In this document: positions 31,801-39,339 of the stretch, one piece after another
How the letters are laid out: every line of letters starts with the position of its first letter
How positions within the stretch are numbered: position 1 is the first letter of the stretch
Assembly: GCA_001969505.1 (NCBI GenBank)
Contig: LSSK01000108.1
Coordinates: 5,958-45,296, forward strand
Length of the DNA: 39,339 bases
Direction of reading: 5' to 3'
From: Zancudomyces culisetae
Lineage: Eukaryota; Kickxellomycota; Harpellomycetes; Harpellales; Legeriomycetaceae
Notes under the pieces: model-generated
What the model saw: the letters and a program-made list of their open reading frames with translations, nothing else
Database searches by the model: none
What the model was told of the DNA's origin: nothing
Position numbers and translations under genes: made by a program

Positions 31801-33357
31801 CTTCCTCCACCAGACCACCAAGACCATCAAGACCATCAAGAATCTGAAAAAACCAATATTCCTGAACAACAAACAACTGCCCCAACTGCCGAAGCCTATG
31901 CTCCTCTTGGAATCCAACTTGATGCTGAATCTGCTCCTCCCACACAATTGTCCCAGGAAGATAAAAAAGAACCTGAACATCCTGCCTCTGCCTCTGCCTC
32001 TGTCTCTGTCTCTGCTTCTCCTTCTCTGCCACTATCTCCTGTCTTTTCCGAGACTAAATCTCCCACCATTCGTCCTCCAAAGAAATTCATCAAGCGTCAA
32101 ACCCGCAAGCCTCCTACTTCTGGAGCAATAGCCCAAGGCGCTGCTGCCGAATCTTCCCAATCAAAGACGCTTGAAAAGTCTTTGGAGACTTCTTCCCCCG
32201 ACCTAACAGCTTCGCAACTGCCTCCAAACACCTCTGCTGTACCAAGTCGTCCAGAGAAGCCAAAGGGCCTTGTGGCAAACCGTGCAAACATTTTTGCGGA
32301 TGCTGGTATTCCAAGAACCTCTGGTGGGGCCAATACTCTTGCTTCACAGCGTATTGCTGAGTTGCAAAAGCGGCTGGGTGCCGGAGTGGCAGCGACCATA
32401 GCAAAGACAGGCTATGGTACAAGTGCAAGTGCCAGTGCTAGTCCAAGCCCAAGTCCAAATATTGGTGGAAGTTTAAATACAAGCGGTGACAGTGGAATGG
32501 TCGGATTAAATTCAGAATTGGAGCATTTCCAAACTCAAATCAATGCCAAACTAGCTGATTTCCAAACTAAACTCGACCAACTGGCTTTATCTCACCAACC
32601 GTCAGAAACAGCCATTTCTGGAGCCAAAGTAAACGAGGGTAGTGGAGAACCACTACAAACTCAACGATTGGACCAGCTACAAGCTGATCTCCAATCCACC
32701 TCTGCCGACCTGTACAACACCAAGTCACAACTGGCTCTTCAGTTTGCAAAGGATTTGGGAGCTGTTCAACAGACTTTAGAATCCAAACTGAACGACATTG
32801 AGTCCAAGATTCAAAACCAACCTACTGATACTAAAGAAATCGAGACCAAGATATCTGCGATTGTGGATGGCAAGTTGGGTGGGGTAAACAAGCAAACTCA
32901 AGAAATCAAGAACCAAGTAGCGAAGAGTGAGACTGTGAACCGTGAGTTGTTGGACAAACTGGGTGCGAAAATCCATGAAATGGATGACCGACTTGTCACT
33001 TGTACTAACAGCAGTGGGAAATTGGAAGAGGAGTTGAAAAAGATGTTTCGAACAGAGTTTTCGGGTGAGCTTGCAAAGATCAATACTCGTATTGATGCAT
33101 TAAATGAACAAGTGTTGTCACTTGCATCATCTAAAAAAAATAATGCTGTTGGTAGTGGTAGTGGTGATGCAAATGAAAAGGTGTTTTCTCAACAACAGCA
33201 ACAAATTGACGAGTTGAAGGGACAGATATCCAAACTATTGTCAAAAGACACAAATAATGACAGGTTTGTCAAGTTGGAAAGTGAAAACAAAAAGTTGTAT
33301 TCCATGATTAATGATTTACGTGCCTATATTGATGAATTGACAGTAGATGAGGAATGA
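28884..33357 (+). CDS. Three-SH3, proline-rich, coiled-coil scaffold protein (CIN85/CD2AP- or Sla1-like layout), five exons
   Basis: Exons 28884-28890, 28979-29211, 29324-29372, 29495-29646 and 29737-33357 join in frame to 1353 aa. Donors are GTAAGT, GTAAAT, GTAATT and GTAATA; acceptors are all TAG. After a Gln-rich leader come SH3-1 (27-85, ALYDY-like AKATNNYS, WWVG, GWFPSNYV), SH3-2 (about 101-151, LFDYNSGDADDLQL, WYLG, GTFPSEYV), Lys/Glu-rich sequence, proline-rich motifs (about 281-325 and 373-388), SH3-3 (477-532, ILEDYETDLPEEL, GLFPAHIV), a Glu/Gln tract, two DELAxKLARR repeats (728 and 781), Pro/Ser-rich sequence and a long predicted coiled coil (about 1073-1353). In animals CIN85/CD2AP, and in yeast Sla1, similar layouts link endocytic cargo, actin regulators and ubiquitin ligases. 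A cortical actin/endocytosis role is inferred; the Sla1 SHD1 domain is not seen. Confidence 0.85.
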
Positions 33358-33375
33358 ATGAATGAATGAATGAAT
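33352..33375. repeat. (GAAT)6 overlapping the stop codon of the SH3 gene
   Basis: Six perfect GAAT units begin in the last sense codons and include the TGA at 33355-33357. Unit gain or loss downstream of the stop would be neutral; a frameshift inside the first unit would still meet stops quickly. Confidence 0.9.
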
Positions 33376-33907
33376 GGATAGATTATATTAAACAGTTTGG
33401 ATTGAAAAGGTTGACAGGTTTGAGTTTTTTATTTTTTTATTTCTTTTATTTATAGTTTTTGTTTTGTTATTTTGGTTATAGTTTAGCTATATTTTTATTT
33501 TTGTTTTTATTTTTATTTTTTGGTTTATGCTTTATGATTATCGGTTTATGGTTTATGGTTTATGGTTTAAATACTAGTATTCTTCTTTTAAAGAATGATA
33601 AAAATGAAAAGGAATTATAAAATTCAACTATTTTACAAGTTTTACCAAGCACTATTAAACTTGCACGTTGTTTATAAATATCTACAATATAACCGTGTCG
33701 GCTCAAAAGTATTTTCATGCGCTTTTTTTTACAACTTGCAAACTTTTTTATTTTATTTTTTCAATTTGGAAATAAAGAGTTGGACATTGTTTTCTAATCA
33801 CACACTAATTTCAAACTCAATTACAATTTCAAATTTGCTTACAATTAAATTAATCAAACCAAACGAGAAAAAAAAAAAAAAGATAGAAAAAACAAAAACT
33901 ACTCTTC
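33358..33907. terminator. Shared 3' region of convergent SH3 scaffold and pyruvate kinase genes
   Basis: 550 bp between stop codons of genes running tail to tail. It is T-rich near the scaffold gene (TTTTTATTT runs), with a GGTTTAT repeat (about 33541-33570) and A-rich sequence near the kinase end (33868-33895). No exon is supported; the open frame at 33595-33993 is AT-driven and overlaps the kinase antisense. Confidence 0.5.
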
Positions 33908-35467
33908 TTATGCACAAAGTACACGGATGGTGTTTGTGTTTCCTACACCACCACGCCATCCCTGAACTGTCACCACCAAATCTCCATGGCTGACCAATCC
34001 ACGAGAAATTGCATGGTCAATTGCAAACTGTACACGTGCATCAACATCCATCTGCCACACCTCACGGTCTGCTGCAGTATCACCAGTAAGCACAGGCTTT
34101 TCCTTGGTGTAAATCACTGGATAACATCCACGCGACAAGTGCGCATTGCGTGCAGTGTATGGATACCGTGTCAACACTACGATAGGAACACTAGGTCGGT
34201 ACTTGGAAAGCATACGAGCTGATGTTCCAGAAACCGATAGACATATAATCAATTTTGCATTCAGTTCACAAACTGCATTGACGGCTGATGAACATGTTGC
34301 CTCAGTTGTGCCTACAGGAAGTGGAATGATATCGCGCAAATCACTGTATGTTGAGTGCTGGCATATAGATGATTCTGCAAGAATGGCTATTTGACTCATG
34401 ATTTTTACCGCCTCAATTGGATATATTCCCTTGGCTGTCTCTCCACTCAACATCACACAGTCTGCTCCATCAATAATAGCATTGGCTACATCTGATACCT
34501 CCGCGCGTGTTGGACGTGGGTTATATGTCATTGATTCCAACATTTGTGTGGCACAGATAACTGGCTTTCCCAAAATGTTCGACTTGGCTATCATTGATTT
34601 TTGGTACAAGAACACTTGCGCTGCTGGGATTTCAATTCCCAAATCTCCACGTGCTATCATAATTCCATCGGATACCTCCAAAATATCATCAAAGTTCTCT
34701 ACTCCCTGTGTTGATTCAATCTTGGAAATAATCTTGATGTTTTTTCCTTCCTCTCCCAAATACTCACGGATGTGTCTCACGTCATCAGCACATCTAATAA
34801 ATGATGCAAAGACCATATCCAACCCATTTTCAACTGCAAACTTCAAATCCCCTTCGTCCTTCTTGGAAAGTGGTGGCAAATCAATGATTGATCCTGGTAG
34901 ATTCACACCCTTGCGCTCTGCCAGAGTTCCTGAGTTTACTGCTCGGACTTTTACGGTGTTTTCGCTGGTCTCCAACACTGTAAACTCCATAATTCCATCA
35001 TCAATATATATGGTTCTTCCTGGCTTTACTACTTTCCACAGGTTTGGATAATCAATATACAATACTTCCAAGTCTCCTATTTCTTCAAATTTGCTATCTG
35101 TAGAGAATATCATCTCATGTCCTGCCTCAAACGTTGGTTCAGGGATATCAGGTCTAATCTTGCCTGTACGGATTTCTGGTCCCTTGGTATCCAATGCAAT
35201 TGCTATCAACTGATTTCCATTCGCAAGCGCTGCTGCTTTTCTTGCGTTATCAATGGTTTGCTTGTGGAATTCATGTGAACCGTGCGAAAAGTTCATACGC
35301 ACAATGTTGAGTCCTGCATTGATCAGCTTGACCATAACTTCTACTGGTTGTGACTTGGGTCCAATTGTACCAATAATTGAACTTTTTCTTATGACACCTT
35401 CTGTATTGGTTGCGTGCAGGTTGGCGTTCCACAATATATTTGAATGCTTACGGCTGTTGAGACCCAT
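33908..35467 (-). CDS. pyk: Pyruvate kinase
   Basis: Intronless, 519 aa, ATG at 35465-35467 and TAA at 33908-33910. It catalyses the last step of glycolysis, phosphoenolpyruvate plus ADP to pyruvate plus ATP, in the cytosol. Active-site residues are in place: R57/N59/S61 in RMNFSHG, D93 in ALDTKGPEIR, catalytic K249 in ISKIE with metal ligand E251, D275 in ARGDLG, T307 in ICATQ, and the ESM..NPRPTRAEVSDVANA signature. The B domain lies roughly at 97-195. The C-terminal domain has an SVSGTSARMLSKYRP phosphate loop and a QGWRGGVGNTNTIRV segment matching the fructose-1,6-bisphosphate site of yeast pyruvate kinase, so allosteric activation is likely. Length is slightly above the usual 500 aa owing to a longer N-terminus. 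Confidence 0.97.
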   Translation of the reverse strand: MGLNSRKHSNILWNANLHATNTEGVIRKSSIIGTIGPKSQPVEVMVKLINAGLNIVRMNFSHGSHEFHKQTIDNARKAAALANGNQLIAIALDTKGPEIRTGKIRPDIPEPTFEAGHEMIFSTDSKFEEIGDLEVLYIDYPNLWKVVKPGRTIYIDDGIMEFTVLETSENTVKVRAVNSGTLAERKGVNLPGSIIDLPPLSKKDEGDLKFAVENGLDMVFASFIRCADDVRHIREYLGEEGKNIKIISKIESTQGVENFDDILEVSDGIMIARGDLGIEIPAAQVFLYQKSMIAKSNILGKPVICATQMLESMTYNPRPTRAEVSDVANAIIDGADCVMLSGETAKGIYPIEAVKIMSQIAILAESSICQHSTYSDLRDIIPLPVGTTEATCSSAVNAVCELNAKLIICLSVSGTSARMLSKYRPSVPIVVLTRYPYTARNAHLSRGCYPVIYTKEKPVLTGDTAADREVWQMDVDARVQFAIDHAISRGLVSHGDLVVTVQGWRGGVGNTNTIRVLCA

Positions 35468-38400
35468 GTTTGCTATTAATATTCCTTACTTGATTATTGG
35501 GGTGTTTTAAATTTCTTTTGTTAGCGTTTATTGCCTGTACTTGTTATTCAGTATTGAATGTATACTATAAAGAAGTATCTATACACTATTGATTTCTGTT
35601 TTGTTGTACGGTAACGTTTAGTCTAGGAAGCACTTGTCCTTTATATACTTATTTTTTCCGTAGTTTAAAAACAAGAACGGATGATTGAATGTTTATTGTT
35701 CTTTTTACTTTATAAGGCAAAAAAAAAAGGGTTTCCAGAAAAAAAAATTTTTTTTCTCAATACTGAACAGTTTTCTTTATTCCATTATACTAGTTTGCAG
35801 TACTATTTATACTGGTTTGCAGAACTATTAAAGTTTCCGCTTTTTTTATTTTTATTTTTATTTTTAACAATTCAGACTTTTCTTGGAAAATCAAAAGTTT
35901 TTACTAAATTCCGACAATTTTACTCATCTCTCTCATACCCATTACATGGGCTTTTTCTTTATTCCACACTTTCCTCTTCTTTTTTGTAAAACGGAAAAGG
36001 CGCGAAAAGCAAAGGAATGAAAATAAAATGCCTATCCCACCCTCCCTCCTATCCTTTTTTATTTTCAAGGGACGCCTTCAAAGGTTGCCAGGCTTATGTT
36101 AATGTTGAATGAGTAAAGGGTATTTTACTATTTACATGCCAATGGTTTTTGTTTGTTTTGTATGAGCCCACTATTGCGCATTTATTTTCCTTTATTTTTA
36201 TTTTTATTTCGGAATTTAAACATCAAGTATCACTAATAAACATATTTACCCATTTTACTCCACCTTGCCTTTTTTTATACCTTTTTTAGTTTGCATTTTT
36301 TAATTCGTGAACATTATTGGTCATAAATTTTTTCATTGCTTCAACTTTCTAGAATCTTATTTGGAGATAATCGATAAGTGCATTAAAAATAGTCCTCAAG
36401 TTTGGCCTTTGTCTGAGTGACTTGATTTTCATTTGCCCTGGCACTTACTTTTATTTGCCTGTTGTTTACGTCTTTAAAACACCTCCTTTTCTATTCACTT
36501 CTTGTCGCCATGAATTGGTAAACCCAGTAAATACGCCTAGAAACTCAAAAGTGAATGTAACAGCATTGAAAGTTTTAAACATCATGGAAAACTTTGTGGA
36601 AAAGAAAAGTTGTCATATTTGGTGGTCGTGCAAAACCCCAGCCTGCGTGAGTATTTTACATTTACCAAGAGACATACACGCCTTTTCGCATATGCAAATG
36701 CAACACATATAAGCACACACATATACATTAGTTATGCAAGTAATAGAATATCTGTGTGTGATGCAGACATGCATTTCGTCTATTACACATCCTCACACCT
36801 CCTCTTCTTCTTCCTCTCCCTTTTTTTTTACAAACATAATGGCGCATCTTAAGATCTACTTGGCCACTAATGTTTACTTTGCCGATAAACAAGCCTTGTA
36901 ATATTCATATACATCATACCATCACTATTTCCCATTCTCCTTTTCCTTTTCCTTCTTCTTTTACTTCTCTTCTAATCGCCAACTCCACTTTCTGTGGGAT
37001 TCTACACTCTCATCACATATAACTAGTAAATATAAATCAAAACATTTCTTATCATTCCATCGGCGTTATCGATTAACTCCTTATAAATCACCACTTATTT
37101 TACGTTATTTTATTTTTAACCGCAATTTCATTTTTTTATTTTTGTCAAATAAAATTCCACAAAGTCTGTCCATCGCCAATTATTTTCCTATAGCAAAATT
37201 GCCTTGGGTTTTATTACTATCATTTTTTGGTTTTTAAGCAATTTAATTCGAAAATCCAAAAAGCAAACGCACAAATGAAAAAGGTAGTTCACGTAATACT
37301 GCTATCAAAAACAATCATAATTGTGATGCAAAGCTTTTCGTAACAAACAATGCATACACCCAACTAATTTTTATCAATTCTGGTGTTTGAGAATAATTAA
37401 TACCCTCCCCACCCTCCCCACTTTGTAGCTTTACCTTTTAATTGTACTTGGCACTTTCTTTTGGTGCAATTACACTTGTTCCTAACTTTGTAAGCATCTA
37501 TTCTTGGTGTATTCTACCTTACCATCCCCAACCATATCTTTCTCTCTCTCTCTTTTATCCTCATTTCGCTAATCTCTTTAGTTGTAGAATTCTATGCCTT
37601 AAACTTATTGAATAGCCTTATAATTTATCATCATCAAACATTATTACACAGGGACTATTTTATACATTACTAAACATATTGTAGTTTTATTTCATTTTGG
37701 TTATACAGATCAAGTTATTTTGTTAAGATTTTGAATGTAAACTCTTTTTTTAACAAACAAAGGCTCTAATGCCTTTTCGAATATTTGATAAATACAACGT
37801 GGCAATTCAGTAAGTATATTCGCCAGTATATCATCATTTACTTCATTTTACAATATTTCTACAATCCCATTTCCTCTTTTTTTATTTTGGTACAAGTGCT
37901 CATTTTTGTTTTCGATTTTTGTATCATAAATATACACTTGCTGTGAGATAAAACCCTATAAAATTTTCAAACCGTGTAAGTATATTAATATAAGTAACAG
38001 ATATCTTTTCAAAATCACTAGATTTTCCAAAGAGCAGCTTTAAACTATTTGTAGTTCAACCACGTCCTTTTTTTTTTGCTTTTACTACTATCTTATTTTT
38101 GTACTCCAAGTTTATTCTAAATACTTATTTCAAGATCCAGTATAAGAATATTGGTGTACAATCACAGATATCACAGATAAGAATTGAACCATTACACATA
38201 CAATACAATATTTACAAGGATTCTGTATATTTCTTTGCTTTCACCACTGTTTATGAGTTTCATGATTTTTCTCCCCTGTTGTTTGGTCTTTGGTATTTGT
38301 TGTTTTGTTTTGGCTTCTCTTGCAGTTACAATACCAACTGGATTATTGCTAAACCTTTGCCAAAAAATTCTAAAAATTGATTGATTTTGCATCATGTATT

Positions 38401-38569
38401 TACTACTAGAAAAAAAAAGTTGTAAAATGTCAAAAATTAATAAGAAACGTGTATCCCAAAAATAAAGCTCAAATCTCGAATCTGCATCTTCCTCTTTGTT
38501 TTAACAGAATATATAACATTTATTCTTGAAATCCTTTAAAAAATACTGCTCGAATATAAAACTCAAAAT
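35468..38569. other. Spacer between pyruvate kinase and the phosphatase gene; possible unassigned exons
   Basis: The two genes diverge, so both promoters lie in this 3.1 kb. Most is AT-rich with poly-T and pyrimidine runs. Three places look mildly coding. At about 36500-36650 two frames stay open up to a GTGAGT donor-like site. At 37774-37808 a short ATG-started frame ends at GTAAGT. At 37994-38380 there is a 129-codon open frame whose last part contains a hydrophobic stretch in two frames. None joins into a convincing gene and I recognise no family. Confidence 0.4.
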
Positions 38570-39339
38570 ATGAACAGCGTTCAACGAATAACAGCAATAG
38601 AATTAGGAAAAATACTTAGAGACGGCTCCTTAAGACAAGGGTAAACTTTATAATAGCTTTTAATATAGGCCATGTGCCAATATATTCCGATCAGTACCCA
38701 ACAGTCACACGGATACCTACAATAAATTCTTCCCTCAATGGGGTATTCTAACTTGGAAAACAAATGCGAAAGAGAAATCGATCATTCTGAGTGTTTAACC
38801 GAAGATTAAAATTATGTTTCAAGAAAATGTTTTACTATAAATTAGGGTACATTACCAAGTCGTCGACGTGAGGGATACGGATTACATTGTAACACATTTT
38901 ACCCATATAACCTCATAAAATTGTTTTTACTTTTCATATGTTCAACAAATATTACCCCTTTTTTCTTTGGTTGTCTCTATGAGGAAAATCCTCGTTATGT
39001 AGAAAAAGATATACATGATATTCAGCCACTAATTTATACACTAGGGTGGGCACATCCCAGGGAGTCTAAATATATCAGCAAGAGACATAAGAGATGACAC
39101 TCTCCAAGTCGTAAAGCGTCTCCAGGGCATCCCGATGGTCATATTTCACTGCGCCTTGTCCCAAGTTAGAGGGCCCAAATCGGCCAGAATTTACTCTGAA
39201 GCCATGAATGCTCTAGCATCACAGCAAACTTTAGATGCTACAAAAGAAGTGGAAGAGAAAGTACAGTCAGAAAATCAAAGTGTATATGTATTAACAGGTG
39301 GATTTACTGCGTGGTATCACCAACACAAAAACGATCAAA
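38570..39339 (+). CDS. Rhodanese-fold Cdc25/arsenate-reductase-like phosphatase (Ibp1/Ych1 type), 5' part, three exons seen
   Basis: Exons 38570-38640 (ATG start), 38846-38888 and 39045 to the window edge join in frame; donors are GTAAAC and GTAACA, acceptors TAG. The product starts MNSVQRITAIELGKIL, then YQVVDVRDTDYIGGHIPGSLNI, the CH2A-type rhodanese motif, and FHCALSQVRGPKSARIY, an HCX5R active-site loop with C as the nucleophile. YVLTGGFTAWY near the end is the last rhodanese signature. The HCxxSQxRGPxxA loop is shared by yeast Ych1/Arr2 and fission-yeast Ibp1, small enzymes acting as phosphatases or arsenate reductases. Length so far is about 136 aa, close to family size, so the stop should lie just beyond the window. 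Which activity applies cannot be decided. Confidence 0.85.

Noticed and set aside
29688-32131. Many 70-200-aa frames overlapping the SH3 scaffold gene on both strands
   Set aside because: Shadows of Lys/Glu, Gln and Pro-rich codon repeats in the long fifth exon.
34398-35051. 217-aa plus-strand frame
   Set aside because: It is antisense to pyruvate kinase, which has a full set of active-site motifs.

Overview
The window is AT-rich eukaryotic nuclear DNA, most likely fungal. Several genes have short GT-AG spliceosomal introns (about 88-230 nt), and there are asparagine and glutamine homopolymers and many simple repeats. The gene set (Dal5-type permease tail, Sec12, yeast-type casein kinase I, Mga2/Spt23-type factor, Cdc25-like HCX5R phosphatase) fits a fungus. 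The intron content argues against budding yeasts; an early-diverging ('zygomycete-grade') or other intron-bearing low-GC fungus is my inference, and the species is not determined.

Layout. 1-204: 3' end of an MFS permease (+). 1730-5896: intronless SWI/SNF2 ATPase of the HLTF/Rad5/Uls1 type (+) with N-terminal SUMO-interaction motifs and no visible RING. 9688-11181: casein kinase I with a cysteine-containing C-terminus (+). 11468-13405: SEC12-like Sar1 exchange factor (-), six exons. 13690-14223: a possible small membrane-protein gene (-). 14747-15271: membrane-anchored RING-H2 protein (+). 15655-17060: six-exon RING E3-like gene (-). 17061-22736: 5.7 kb with no supported gene. 22737-27835: Mga2/Spt23-like IPT/ankyrin transcription factor (+), interrupted by a 131-N assembly gap. 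28884-33357: five-exon, three-SH3 coiled-coil scaffold (+). 33908-35467: pyruvate kinase (-). 35468-38569: mostly unassigned. 38570-39339: 5' part of a Cdc25/arsenate-reductase-like phosphatase (+), cut by the window edge.

The genes are ordinary cellular functions (chromatin remodelling, signalling, secretion, ubiquitination, lipid-type transcription control, endocytic-type scaffolding, glycolysis) with no operon logic. Three gene pairs converge tail to tail: CK1/SEC12, the two RING genes, and SH3 scaffold/pyruvate kinase. Exon boundaries were worked out by hand from splice signals, frame continuity and family motifs. Two errors in the raw sequence matter to a reader: several open frames start upstream of the true ATG, and the transcription-factor gene is artificially split by a duplicated contig end at the N gap.

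I found no convincing mobile element, CRISPR, rRNA or tRNA, and no clearly new system. The most interesting points are the SIM-bearing, RING-less SWI/SNF2 protein, the anchor-less Mga2-like factor with a base-composition switch inside its coding region, and the three-SH3 scaffold whose first two SH3 domains are split by introns at the same place.
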